Origin: an uncultured Collinsella sp.
Lineage (GTDB): Bacteria; Actinomycetota; Coriobacteriia; Coriobacteriales; Coriobacteriaceae
Length of the DNA stretch: 32,772 bases
NCBI GenBank assembly: GCA_902496375.1
Contig: CABVAS010000004.1
Span: 1-32,772 of the forward strand
Direction: 5' to 3'
Shown here: positions 15,434 to 23,174 of the stretch, piece by piece
Position numbering within the stretch: position 1 is the stretch's first letter
Layout: each line of letters starts with the position of its first letter
The notes under the pieces: model-generated
Seen by the model: the letters and a program-made list of their open reading frames with translations, nothing else
Database searches by the model: none
Told to the model about the DNA's origin: nothing
Program-made: the position numbers and the translations under genes

Positions 15434-16387
15434 ATGGACAAGGCTGCATCTACCGGCCATTCTGACCGCTGCCGCATCGTCGTCGATACCTGCTGCGACT
15501 TTAGCCCCGAGGTCGCCGCGAACCTCGATGTCGATATCCTGGGTTTCCCCTTCATTATCGATGGCGAGGAGCGCACGGACGACATCTGGTCGAGCATGAG
15601 CCCTAAGGAGTTCTACGACCGCATGCGCGCCGGCGCCCGCGTGTCCACCTCGGCTGTGTCGCTCGGTCGCTATATCGAGTTCTTTACCGAGTGCGCCAAA
15701 GAGGGCACGCCCACGGTCTACCTGTGCTTTACCTCGGCGCTGTCGTCGAGCTACAACTCCGCGTGCCAGGCGGCAGATGCCGTGCGCGCCGAGTATCCCA
15801 ACTTTGAGCTCTACGTGGTCGACAACGCTCTGCCCTGTGCGACCGGCGCGCTCTTGGCGCTCGAGGCCGTGCGCCAGCGTTCGGCGGGACTGACCGCCAA
15901 GCAGCTGGTCGATTGGGCAAACGAGGCAAAGACCTACGTGCACGGCTACTTTACGCTTGAGAGCTTCGACGCACTGGCTGCCGGCGGCCGCATTCCGCCC
16001 GCGGCGGCGCAGCTCACGGCAAAGCTCGACGTCAAGCCCGAGCTCTCCTACGACCTGGCCGGCTCGCTGTCGCTGATCGGCGTCAACCGCGGCCGCAAGA
16101 AGGCGCTCAAGTCCATCCTCAAGTCGTTCCGCGAGAACTACGTGCCCGACCGCACCATGCCCATCGCCATCATGACTGCCGATGCCGAGAAGGATGGTGA
16201 CTGGCTCGAGGCCGCAGTTCGCAAGGAGGAGGGCTGCGCCGACGTCACGATTATCCGTAGTTCCGTCGGCCCTACCATCGGCTCGCACGTGGGGCCCGGT
16301 ATGGTGGCACTTGCGTTTTGGGGTAAGAACCGCGCCGAGAAAGCCTCGCTTTCCGACCGCATCGCTCGCCGCGTGCGCGGGCAGTAG
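15434..16387 (+). CDS. DegV family fatty-acid-binding protein
   Basis: DegV proteins bind a fatty acid and, as FakB, present it to fatty acid kinase FakA in many Gram-positive bacteria. The start is ATG 15434, eight bases after AGGAG; a TTG three bases upstream is less likely. The N-terminal RIVVDTCCDFSPEVA strand-turn, the STSAVS lipid-site motif (about residues 72-77) and FTSALSSSYNSA are family hallmarks. The second half has the GRIPP...KPEL pattern. The length of 317 residues is slightly longer than usual (280-290). A FakA gene is not in the window. Confidence 0.92.
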   Translation: MDKAASTGHSDRCRIVVDTCCDFSPEVAANLDVDILGFPFIIDGEERTDDIWSSMSPKEFYDRMRAGARVSTSAVSLGRYIEFFTECAKEGTPTVYLCFTSALSSSYNSACQAADAVRAEYPNFELYVVDNALPCATGALLALEAVRQRSAGLTAKQLVDWANEAKTYVHGYFTLESFDALAAGGRIPPAAAQLTAKLDVKPELSYDLAGSLSLIGVNRGRKKALKSILKSFRENYVPDRTMPIAIMTADAEKDGDWLEAAVRKEEGCADVTIIRSSVGPTIGSHVGPGMVALAFWGKNRAEKASLSDRIARRVRGQ

Positions 16388-16485
16388 GCAAGCGATGCGT
16401 CCGTAATCGCCCTCGACTCACAGCCCAAACGCTGGCACCGAGTATTCAACCTGGTAATAACACCCAACCCAAAAGGAAAGGTTTC

Positions 16486-17565
16486 ATGGCAAACAAGCTC
16501 TCTGTCGCATTTATCGGCACCGGAATTATGGGTGCCCCCATTGCCGGCCACATTCTGGACGCTGGCTATCCCGTCACGGTCAACAACCGCACCAAGTCCA
16601 AGGCCGCAGCGCTCGTTGAGCGCGGTGCCGTCTGGGCCGATACGCCGGCAGATGCCGCGGCGAACGCCGACGTCGTCTTTACCATGGTGGGTTATCCCTC
16701 CGAGGTCGAGGAGCTCTACCTGGCGGGTGACGGTCTGCTCGCGTGCACTAAGCCCGGCGCGGTCCTGATCGACCTTACCACGAGCTCGCCCGAGCTGGCG
16801 CGCGACATTGCCGAGGCCGCCCAGGTCTCCGGTCGCATGGCGTTTGACTGCCCCGTCACCGGCGGCGAGTCGGGTGCCATCGCCGGCACGCTCACGGCTA
16901 TCGTGGGCGCCACCGAGAACGACATCGCGCCGGTCCGCGACATCCTTTCCACCTTTGCGGCAACCATCTGCTGCTTCGACGGCGCCGGCAAGGGTCAGGC
17001 TGCCAAGCTTGCCAACCAGGTGTCGCTGGGCGCCTGCATGGTTGGCATGGCAGACGCCATGGCGTTTGCCGAGCTGAGCGGCCTTGACCTTGAGAAGACC
17101 CGTCAGATGATCCTGGGCGGCACCGGCAAGTCCGGCGCCATGGAGAGCCTGGCGCCCAAGGCACTCGACGGCGACTACAAGCCCGGCTTTATGGTCGAGC
17201 ACTTCATTAAGGACCTGCGCTTGGCGCTCGCCTACGCCGATGACCGCGAGCTTGCGCTGCCCGGCGCCGACGTGGCCTTTACGCTTTACGACATGCTCGA
17301 TGCCATCGGTGGCGCCAAGCTGGGTACCCAGGCCGTCACGGTCCTCTATAAGGAGGAGGCCGACGCCATCGCCGCCGGTCTGGACTGGTCGCAGTATCGT
17401 CCCGAGGAGCATGGTGCTCACGAGGAAGGCTGCGGTTGCGGCGAGCATGGCGACGATCACGAGTGCGGTTGCGACCACCACCATGGCGAGGACCACGAGT
17501 GCTGCGGCGGTCACGGTCATGACGACGGCCACGAGTGCTGCTGCGGCCACCATCACGGGGAGTAG
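16486..17565 (+). CDS. NAD(P)-binding beta-hydroxyacid dehydrogenase with His/Cys-rich tail
   Basis: Member of the 3-hydroxyisobutyrate / tartronate semialdehyde reductase family. The Rossmann motif GTGIMGAPIAGHI is at residues 11-23, the substrate loop DCPVTGGESGA at 121-131, and the catalytic lysine is K174 in KLANQ. The enzyme part ends at about residue 305, the usual family length. The last 51 residues (309-359) contain 14 His and 9 Cys in clusters such as CGCG, HHHG and CCCGHHH, which looks like a metal-storage or metal-delivery tail. The true substrate is unknown. AAGGAAAGG precedes the ATG; the next gene starts 5 bases after the stop. Confidence 0.88.
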   Translation: MANKLSVAFIGTGIMGAPIAGHILDAGYPVTVNNRTKSKAAALVERGAVWADTPADAAANADVVFTMVGYPSEVEELYLAGDGLLACTKPGAVLIDLTTSSPELARDIAEAAQVSGRMAFDCPVTGGESGAIAGTLTAIVGATENDIAPVRDILSTFAATICCFDGAGKGQAAKLANQVSLGACMVGMADAMAFAELSGLDLEKTRQMILGGTGKSGAMESLAPKALDGDYKPGFMVEHFIKDLRLALAYADDRELALPGADVAFTLYDMLDAIGGAKLGTQAVTVLYKEEADAIAAGLDWSQYRPEEHGAHEEGCGCGEHGDDHECGCDHHHGEDHECCGGHGHDDGHECCCGHHHGE

Positions 17566-17570
17566 CGCCC

Positions 17571-17999
17571 ATGAGCTGGACGTTCGTGGTGCTTGCGCTG
17601 GCGCTCTTTCTCTTCGCGATCTACATCGGCTTTTTGTGCGGCCAGTGGGCGTGCGAAAAGCGCGTCATCACCAAGCGCGACTACTGGATTGCCAACTTTG
17701 CGGGAGCGGCGGCAGTCGTCCTGCTGACCTGGGTGTTCTCGCTGTTCCCGCTGGTGCAGTTTGCGCCGATCGGCTGGCTCGGCGGCTTCATCGCCGGCCT
17801 TAAGATGAGCTTTGGCGAGTCCGTCGGTCCGTGGCGCAAGCACGACGAGGTCTTTAACGTCAACAAGGCACACCGCGCCGCCGCCGACGCGGGCGATGCC
17901 GAGGAACGCCGCCGTGCGCGTCGTAATGGCGCTGCCGACCGACAGCTCATCTCGGTCACCGATGACAGCAAGGGTGCTGGCAAGCACGCTAAGAAATAG
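17571..17999 (+). CDS. Small membrane protein of unknown function
   Basis: A 142-residue protein with two hydrophobic segments (about residues 4-24 and 40-60) and a hydrophilic, basic C-terminal half ending KGAGKHAKK. ATG 17571 is chosen for the GGGGAG eight bases upstream, inside the end of the preceding gene. It is packed between the dehydrogenase and the HEAT-like gene and probably shares their transcript. I do not recognise the family. Confidence 0.75.
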   Translation: MSWTFVVLALALFLFAIYIGFLCGQWACEKRVITKRDYWIANFAGAAAVVLLTWVFSLFPLVQFAPIGWLGGFIAGLKMSFGESVGPWRKHDEVFNVNKAHRAAADAGDAEERRRARRNGAADRQLISVTDDSKGAGKHAKK

Positions 18000-18014
18000 T
18001 AAAAAGAGGTAACT

Positions 18015-18713
18015 ATGGCAGAAAACAAAGACGAACAGCTCACCGACGAGGAGCTGGCGCAGCTTCAGCTGGCAGAGGAGAACGAGAATGCCGTCGACCG
18101 TCTGGTCCAGGAGCTCGGCTGCCCCACGCGCCGCATCCGCCAGTTTGCCGCCCGCGTGCTGCACCTGCTCGCCGAGCGCGATCCGCAGCGCGTCGTGCCC
18201 TGCGTCCCCGCGCTGATCGAGGCACTCGACCGCCCCGAGGCTCAGACCCGCTGGGAGGCCCTCGATGCCCTGACGGCGCTTGCCACCACCTGTCCCGAGC
18301 AGCTGGGCGATGCCTTTGAGGGCGCCGAGACCGCACTGTTCGACGAGATTTCCTCCACGCTGCGCTATGCCGCCTTCCGCCTGCTGTGCGTGTGGGGCGC
18401 CACGAGCGTCGAGCGTTCGCGCGAGGCTTGGCCCATCCTGGACGAGGCCATTCAGTGCTACCACGGCGACCTCGAGTATCGCGACATGCTCGGTTGCCTG
18501 TACGAGTTTGGCCAGGGCGAGATCGACGCCGAGGTCGCCGAGAAGCTTGCGCTGCGCCTTAAGTTCGATGCCGAGAACGGCAAGGGCAGCTATCTCAAGG
18601 CCCGTTCGAGCGAGATTTGCGAAATGCTTGTTAAACGCTTTGACCTTGATCTCTCCAAAAAGAAGAAGCGTGCTAGCGTTAAAAAATCTGACGCCGCCGA
18701 AGACGAGGAGTAA
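18015..18713 (+). CDS. HEAT-like repeat protein of unknown function
   Basis: A 232-residue soluble protein, mostly helical. The stretch RIRQFAARVLHLLAERDPQRVVPCVPALIEALDRPEAQTRWEALDALTALA reads as two HEAT-type helix pairs, and further helices follow. The C-terminus is a charged tail (KKKKRASVKK then an acidic end). Such scaffolds bind partners rather than act as enzymes; none is indicated. It lies 15 bases after the membrane protein and 6 bases before isocitrate dehydrogenase, in a likely operon. Confidence 0.75.
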   Translation: MAENKDEQLTDEELAQLQLAEENENAVDRLVQELGCPTRRIRQFAARVLHLLAERDPQRVVPCVPALIEALDRPEAQTRWEALDALTALATTCPEQLGDAFEGAETALFDEISSTLRYAAFRLLCVWGATSVERSREAWPILDEAIQCYHGDLEYRDMLGCLYEFGQGEIDAEVAEKLALRLKFDAENGKGSYLKARSSEICEMLVKRFDLDLSKKKKRASVKKSDAAEDEE

Positions 18714-18719
18714 CAGATT

Positions 18720-19805
18720 ATGGCGCACGATGTAGTCCTGATTCCCGGTGACGGTATCGGTCCCGAGATTACGCAGGCCATGCGCCGCGTGGTCGAGGCC
18801 ACCGGTGTCCAGATCAATTGGAATGTCCAGGAGGCCGGTGCCGGCGTCATGGACGAGTTTGGCACGCCGCTGCCCCAGCACGTGCTCGATGCGGTCGCCG
18901 AGACCAAGGTTGCCATCAAGGGTCCCATCACCACGCCGGTCGGCACGGGTTTCCGCAGCGTTAACGTTGCCCTTCGCAAGCACTTCGACCTGTATGCCTG
19001 TGTGCGCCCCTGCCTGTCGCAGCCGGGCGACGGCTCGCGCTTCCGCGATGTCGACCTGGTCATCGTGCGCGAGAACACCGAGGACCTCTACGCCGGCATC
19101 GAGTTCGATGAGGGCGCTGCCGAGGTCGAGGAGCTCTCGCAGCTTGTCGAGCGCTCGGGTCAGAAGACCTTCGCCGCCGATTCCGCCATCTCGATCAAGC
19201 CCATCTCCATCGCCAAGAGCCGCCGCATTGTGGAGTATGCCTTTGAGTATGCCCGCCGCTGCGGCCGCAAAAAGGTGACGGCCGTGCATAAGGCCAACAT
19301 CATGAAGGCGACCGACGGCCTGTTCCTGCGCGTTGCGCGCGAGGTGGCCGCCAACTATCCCGATATCGAGTTCAACGACAAGATTGTCGACGCCACTTGC
19401 ATGGGCCTGGTCCAGAACCCCAACGACTTCGATGTCCTGGTGCTGCCCAACCTGTACGGCGACATCGTGAGCGACCTGTGCGCCGGCCTGGTGGGTGGCT
19501 TAGGGATGGCCCCCGGCTCCAACATCGGTGCCGATTGCGCCATCTTCGAGGCAACGCACGGCTCCGCGCCCGATATCGCTGGCCAGGATATCGCCAACCC
19601 CACGGCCGAGATCCTTTCTGCTGCGATGATGCTCGATCACCTGGGCGAGAACGACGCTGCTAATCGCATTCGCGCCGCCGTATCTGCCACGCTCGACGAG
19701 GGCGAGCAGGTTACCGGTGACGTGCGTCGTGCCCAGACCGGCTCCGTCGAGGGGGCCGTGGGCACGCAGGCCTTTGCCGATGCCGTTATCGCGCACCTGG
19801 CCTAA
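18720..19805 (+). CDS. icd: Isocitrate dehydrogenase, NAD-type (isocitrate/isopropylmalate family)
   Basis: Oxidative decarboxylation of isocitrate to 2-oxoglutarate. The substrate-specificity segment GTGFRSVNVALRK (S80, N82, R86) is the isocitrate form, not the one of isopropylmalate dehydrogenase. Catalytic Y124 (ENTEDLYAG), K191 (AVHKANIMK) and the metal aspartates D224, D248 and D252 are present. HGSAPDIAGQDIANP (280-294) matches NAD-dependent homologues. Length is 361 residues. With no other Krebs-cycle gene nearby it probably supplies 2-oxoglutarate for glutamate synthesis; that is inference. A tartrate or homoisocitrate activity is less likely given the S-N-R set. Confidence 0.88.
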   Translation: MAHDVVLIPGDGIGPEITQAMRRVVEATGVQINWNVQEAGAGVMDEFGTPLPQHVLDAVAETKVAIKGPITTPVGTGFRSVNVALRKHFDLYACVRPCLSQPGDGSRFRDVDLVIVRENTEDLYAGIEFDEGAAEVEELSQLVERSGQKTFAADSAISIKPISIAKSRRIVEYAFEYARRCGRKKVTAVHKANIMKATDGLFLRVAREVAANYPDIEFNDKIVDATCMGLVQNPNDFDVLVLPNLYGDIVSDLCAGLVGGLGMAPGSNIGADCAIFEATHGSAPDIAGQDIANPTAEILSAAMMLDHLGENDAANRIRAAVSATLDEGEQVTGDVRRAQTGSVEGAVGTQAFADAVIAHLA

Positions 19806-19864
19806 GGCATGCGTGCTGCAAACGCCTAAATAGTACTTAAGTGTTTGCGTATAACCTGAGAATC

Positions 19865-19893
19865 AATACGCCCGGCGCTCTGTCGGGCGTATT
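19865..19893 (+). terminator. Terminator-like hairpin after icd
   Basis: AATACGCCCG (19865-19874) pairs perfectly with CGGGCGTATT (19884-19893). The downstream tail CTATTG is poor in T, so strength is uncertain. Confidence 0.6.
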
Positions 19894-19931
19894 CTATTGA
19901 GGACTATGTTTCCTAACAAGGAGTAACCGAT

Positions 19932-21026
19932 ATGGGTCTGATTCAAAAGAAGGACGAGAAGGACGAGATCGACGGCATCCAGATCATCGAGCGCGGCGAA
20001 GGCCCCGACGGTGACGAGGACGAGAAGATCGACCTGGTCGCCGGTACGTCTGCCGAGCACATTGCTGCCGGTACGACGGCCGAGGAGGAGGACGCCCGTC
20101 TGGAGGCTCAGATTGCCGCGGATGCCGCTGACGAGAATCTGATGCCCGAGGCCCAGGATGAGGACGACGATATCCTGGGTTCCGATGAAGACGATCGCGT
20201 ATCCAAGCACAAGAAGACGATGATCGCCGCCTTTGTGGTTGCCGTCGTGATCGCTGCGGTGGTCGGCTTCTTTATTGGCAATGGCGGCTTTGGCGGCAAG
20301 GGTGTCGGCTCGGCGACCCTGACCGAGGACCAGCTCGATTCGACCGTGGCAAGCTATAGCTACAACGGCAAGAAGAGCGATATCACCGCGCGCGAGGCCA
20401 TCGAGAGCCAGTACAGCCTCGATACCGTCAAGGATAGTGATGGCAACTACACCGCTCCTTCTGCCGACGTCATCCTGTCCTACGTGCGCAACAAGATCCT
20501 GCTCGATGCCGCCGAGGACGAGGGCATTACCGTCTCTTCCAAGGAGATGAAGCAGTACGCCGAGGATTCCATCGGCACTTCTGACTACAAGACCATGGCC
20601 ACGCAGTATGGCGTGTCCAAGGACCAGGCCAAGCAGATCGTCCGCCAGTCCGCGACGCTGCAGAAGCTCTACAAGAAGAAGGTGGGCGATAGCTCCGCAA
20701 GCATGCCGACCGCCCCGACCGAGCCTTCTGACGGCAACGAGGAGACCGCGAGCAAGGATTACGCCGACTACATCATCAACCTTGCCGGCGATGAGTGGGA
20801 TAGCTCAAAGGGCACTTGGAAGGACGAGAACGGCACCTACGCTAAGGCCTTTGCCGACGATGCCTTTACGGCCGATAGCGCTACCTATAAGCAGGCCATG
20901 ACCGCCTACTACACTGCTTACCAGCAGTACTCTTCGCAGGCTTCGAGCGCCAGCTCCAAGTGGACCGAGTATGCTAACGGCCTCTACGCCAAGGCCAACA
21001 TCAGCATCTACGGCCTGTTTGCGTAA
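19932..21026 (+). CDS. SurA-N-like membrane-anchored protein without a PPIase domain
   Basis: A 364-residue protein. The first 90 residues are strongly acidic and cytoplasmic, followed by KHKK, one membrane helix (about 97-115) and an extracellular region. Outside, the segment ITAREAIESQYSL to KKKVGD has the helical layout of the SurA/trigger-factor-type N-terminal chaperone domain (residues ~150-255). No parvulin domain follows. Instead there is a Ser/Thr/Pro linker and a Tyr/Ser/Ala-rich C-terminal helical region. A role in folding exported proteins is plausible but not shown. AACAAGGAG precedes the ATG; it is a single gene between two hairpins. Confidence 0.7.
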   Translation: MGLIQKKDEKDEIDGIQIIERGEGPDGDEDEKIDLVAGTSAEHIAAGTTAEEEDARLEAQIAADAADENLMPEAQDEDDDILGSDEDDRVSKHKKTMIAAFVVAVVIAAVVGFFIGNGGFGGKGVGSATLTEDQLDSTVASYSYNGKKSDITAREAIESQYSLDTVKDSDGNYTAPSADVILSYVRNKILLDAAEDEGITVSSKEMKQYAEDSIGTSDYKTMATQYGVSKDQAKQIVRQSATLQKLYKKKVGDSSASMPTAPTEPSDGNEETASKDYADYIINLAGDEWDSSKGTWKDENGTYAKAFADDAFTADSATYKQAMTAYYTAYQQYSSQASSASSKWTEYANGLYAKANISIYGLFA

Positions 21027-21068
21027 AGAGTCGCACGGCTCATCGAGCATCTAGCCGATAGACAGCAG

Positions 21069-21107
21069 AAAGTCCGCCAGTACGGAAGTCGTTCTGGCGG
21101 ACTTTTT
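21069..21107. terminator. Strong bidirectional terminator
   Basis: A 12-bp perfect stem AAAGTCCGCCAG (21069-21080) / CTGGCGGACTTT (21094-21105) ends in TTTTT on + and has AAA on its left side. It serves the SurA-like gene and perhaps the convergent XRE gene. Confidence 0.9.
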
Positions 21108-21140
21108 GCGTTGAGGGCGTGATTGGCGGCTTAATTATGG

Positions 21141-21380
21141 CTATTCATCTTTAAGTCCAAAAAGGCTATCGGCTTCATCGTCGGATATATATTCCAGTAC
21201 ATCGCCCGGTTGGCAGTCGAGTGCCCGACATATCGCGTCAAGAGTTGAAAAACGTATGGCAGAAACCTTGCCCGTCTTAATGCGTGACATATTGACCTGG
21301 GAGATGCCCACGCGTTCCGCAAGCTCTTTGGATGAGATCTTGCGTTCGGCGAGCATGCGGTCAAGCCGCAGAATAATCAT
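21141..21380 (-). CDS. XRE/Cro-type HTH regulator
   Basis: A 79-residue protein made almost entirely of one helix-turn-helix domain. Residues about 5-65 follow the pattern LDRMLAERKISSKELAERVGISQVNMSRIKTGK, then STLDAICRALDCQPGDVLEY, which is typical of the small YozG-like XRE group. It lies 9 bases downstream of the DUF2975 membrane protein, a known pairing. It likely regulates its own pair, but no operator is evident. Confidence 0.9.
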   Translation of the reverse strand: MIILRLDRMLAERKISSKELAERVGISQVNMSRIKTGKVSAIRFSTLDAICRALDCQPGDVLEYISDDEADSLFGLKDE

Positions 21381-21389
21381 GGATTCCCC

Positions 21390-22028
21390 CTAGAGCAACT
21401 CGTCATCTTGTTTTTGCAGGATATACCCGTAGCGGAAGATACTGGCAATCAGGCAAATAATCAGGCCTGCAAAGAGCATGGAGGGCTCGAATAACTGGCC
21501 GACGAACGCATCCGTAAAGCTGCCGCCAAATCCTGAGAGTATTATTCCCGTGATTACGGCACCAAGAAGCCTCACGGCAACGCCGCCGATAAGGAATAAA
21601 TGTCCTACTCGACGAAGTGTGTGGTTACATTCAAGGTCAAAGGGCCTGCCTTCCTTTTCAATGTTGAAGAAAAGCCTGCGCACGCTTAGCGCGATGGTAA
21701 GCGCGAGGCATGTCATCAAGAGGCTCCCTATGGCAGTGTGACCATCGTGTGCGACGAGCATAAGTGGGGTCTGCGCATCGGTACCGACGATAGCCAGGCA
21801 CGGCCCTTCGCCGCCTTGAAGTTCTACGGATTGGAGACACGACCCTTGGGAGAGGCTAGGCAATACGAGTAGAAGGTCAATCGCAATGACTGCGAGAAGT
21901 CCCAGAGCGAGCGCCACGGTGGTGCAGATTGTGGCCCATTTGCAGATGCGAGTGAGCTTCCTCAGATCGGCTATTGCCTGTTCACGGTCGATGGCTTCAT
22001 TCGATTTGGATACGTTCCAGCGGATCAT
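21390..22028 (-). CDS. DUF2975 family membrane protein
   Basis: ATG 22028 is chosen for the GGAGGAG just upstream on the minus strand; this gives 212 residues. There are four hydrophobic helices (about 30-55, 98-118, 140-165 and 180-205), and the FFNIEKEGRPFDLECNHTLRRVG segment between the second and third is the DUF2975 signature. The family has no known biochemical role; it is regularly encoded next to a small XRE regulator, as here. The base composition is less GC-rich than the surrounding genes, which may point to acquisition from outside. Confidence 0.85.
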   Translation of the reverse strand: MIRWNVSKSNEAIDREQAIADLRKLTRICKWATICTTVALALGLLAVIAIDLLLVLPSLSQGSCLQSVELQGGEGPCLAIVGTDAQTPLMLVAHDGHTAIGSLLMTCLALTIALSVRRLFFNIEKEGRPFDLECNHTLRRVGHLFLIGGVAVRLLGAVITGIILSGFGGSFTDAFVGQLFEPSMLFAGLIICLIASIFRYGYILQKQDDELL

Positions 22029-22257
22029 AGCTCCTCCAACCAATGTCTTGGATGATACTTGTATCTTATATCATATTTAATGATAAACGATAAACAATTA
22101 CAGATTAGAGTAAGTAATGTTTGTGAGACGAATAGCGAGAGCTATGGCTCATTTTGGGTGTCGGAGTTTGGCGCGCGGGGGATGAGGACAAATGTCAAAA
22201 CTTTCCGTGATCGCACAAGTGCTTCATCGGGTTCCCCGATTCATATGGGAAAACAAC

Positions 22258-22271
22258 TGCAAACGATTGCA
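22258..22271. promoter_or_regulatory. LacI-family-type operator, site 1
   Basis: TGCAAACGATTGCA has 5-bp arms TGCAA/TTGCA around a central CG, the form used by LacI-family regulators. Related CG-centred sites lie at 22458-22468 and 22531-22540. Confidence 0.4.
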
Positions 22272-22277
22272 AGTAAC

Positions 22278-22307
22278 CGGTGAACGGTCGAAAACTACCG
22301 TTCACCG
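22278..22307. promoter_or_regulatory. 30-bp palindromic element, copy 1
   Basis: CGGTGAACGGT (22278-22288) is perfectly inverted as ACCGTTCACCG (22297-22307) with CGAAAACT between. A second, less symmetrical copy lies at 22496-22525. Confidence 0.6.
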
Positions 22308-22457
22308 ATAATCTCAAAACTGGTTCTAACTGGTATTAAGTCAAAAAGACCAATTCACATATCTTCACAATGACCTGCAATTTTTCTACACGCTATTTTT
22401 AGCCGCCCTGCGTTGTTTAGGGACAGGAAAAGTTCCGATCTTTTGCCAAAGCATTTC

Positions 22458-22468
22458 GAAACGGTTTC
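22458..22468. promoter_or_regulatory. LacI-family-type operator, site 2
   Basis: GAAAC and GTTTC flank a single G, giving an odd-length palindrome of the kind bound by LacI/CcpA-like regulators. Confidence 0.3.
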
Positions 22469-22495
22469 AAAACCGCAGGTAGAAGTGTTAACGAC

Positions 22496-22525
22496 CGGTA
22501 AACGGTCGAAATATCACCGTGAGCG
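22496..22525. promoter_or_regulatory. 30-bp palindromic element, copy 2
   Basis: The first 16 bases (CGGTAAACGGTCGAAA) match copy 1 at 22278 in 15 positions, and the right half retains ACCGT. The start-to-start distance is 218 bases, close to 21 helical turns. Confidence 0.55.
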
Positions 22526-22530
22526 GTGCA

Positions 22531-22540
22531 AAAACGTTTT
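22531..22540. promoter_or_regulatory. LacI-family-type operator, site 3
   Basis: AAAACGTTTT is a perfect CG-centred palindrome flanked by GCA and ACC, about 40 bases upstream of the presumed -10 box. Confidence 0.35.
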
Positions 22541-22578
22541 ACCGTATGAATCAACGAAAGCGACCTCTTCTGGGGTGA

Positions 22579-22614
22579 TATAGTGACAACAACACGTCAC
22601 GTGGTTACTACCAG
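22579..22614 (+). promoter_or_regulatory. PTS promoter -10 box and GntR (NagR/DasR-type) operator
   Basis: TATAGT (22579-22584) is the best -10; no good -35 is present, suggesting activation. TGGTTACTACCAG (22602-22614) lies just after the expected start of transcription, where a repressor would block elongation. The same 13-mer recurs before agaS at 26895-26907. It fits the TGGT-N4-ACCA form of DasR/NagR sites. Confidence 0.6.
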
Positions 22615-22730
22615 TTTAGAAACCACTGGTCTTCAAAGAACGCTTTCTAAGAAGCTTTAAGGGCGAGCGCCCGCTGGCTTCCGAAAATCATCGGACTCAG
22701 ATTGTACACACCTTCGGAAGGGAAATTTGA

Positions 22731-23174
22731 ATGGTTGGCTTTATTCTTACCGGTCATGGACAGTTCGCACCCGGCCTAGCTAGCGCTATCGCTATGGTTG
22801 CCGGCGACCAGCCCGCTTTTACCGTCGTTCCTTTTGAGGGCGACCAGGCTGCTTCCTACGGTGAGGATCTCCGCGCCGCTATTACCGCCATGCGCGAGGA
22901 GTGCGATGGCGTGCTCGTCTTTACCGACCTGCTTGGCGGCACCCCGTTCAACCAGTCGATGATGATTGCCCAGGATGTCGACAACGTCGAGGTTCTGACT
23001 GGCACCAACCTTCCCATGGTTATTGAGCTTCTGTTCCTCCGCGGCAATGCCACGCTCGCCGAGCTTGGCGAGCAGGCCGTGACCGTTGGCCAGACGGGCG
23101 TCACCGCCCAGACGGTCGCATCCGTTGCCGGCTCCGAGGAAGAGGATATCTTCGGCGACGAGGACGGCATCTAA
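22731..23174 (+). CDS. PTS EIIA, mannose family (GalNAc-type)
   Basis: Receives phosphate from HPr and passes it to EIIB. The 147-residue protein starts MVGFILTGHGQFAPG, with His9 the phosphorylation site of the EIIA-man domain. VFTDLLGGTPFN is the family's conserved turn. It is a stand-alone EIIA, like AgaF, not fused to EIIB. It is the first gene of the PTS operon; its ribosome-binding site (GAAGGG) overlaps a leader hairpin. The TAA overlaps the next ATG by one base. Confidence 0.93.
   Translation: MVGFILTGHGQFAPGLASAIAMVAGDQPAFTVVPFEGDQAASYGEDLRAAITAMREECDGVLVFTDLLGGTPFNQSMMIAQDVDNVEVLTGTNLPMVIELLFLRGNATLAELGEQAVTVGQTGVTAQTVASVAGSEEEDIFGDEDGI

Larger units (their letters stand above)
22029..22730. 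other. 702-bp regulatory region before the PTS operon
   Basis: No gene. The first 100 bases are AT-rich and probably hold the promoter of the minus-strand pair. The rest carries several operator-like palindromes listed separately, a weak -10 TATAGT and a leader with an 8-bp hairpin CTTCCGAA (22678-22685) / TTCGGAAG (22713-22720) whose right arm overlaps the GAAGGG ribosome-binding site of the first PTS gene. A short piece at 22424-22438 (TTTAGGGACAGG...) resembles the palindromic repeat of 5870-5928. Confidence 0.7.

Noticed and set aside
16486..17565. Calling the His/Cys tail a frameshift artefact
   Set aside because: The frame and GC pattern continue smoothly, codons fit the gene, and the next gene starts directly after its stop with a ribosome-binding site inside the tail's last codons.
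16138..19289. Minus-strand frames of 472 and 578 codons opposite degV to icd
   Set aside because: They are antisense to six recognised genes and have no family features.
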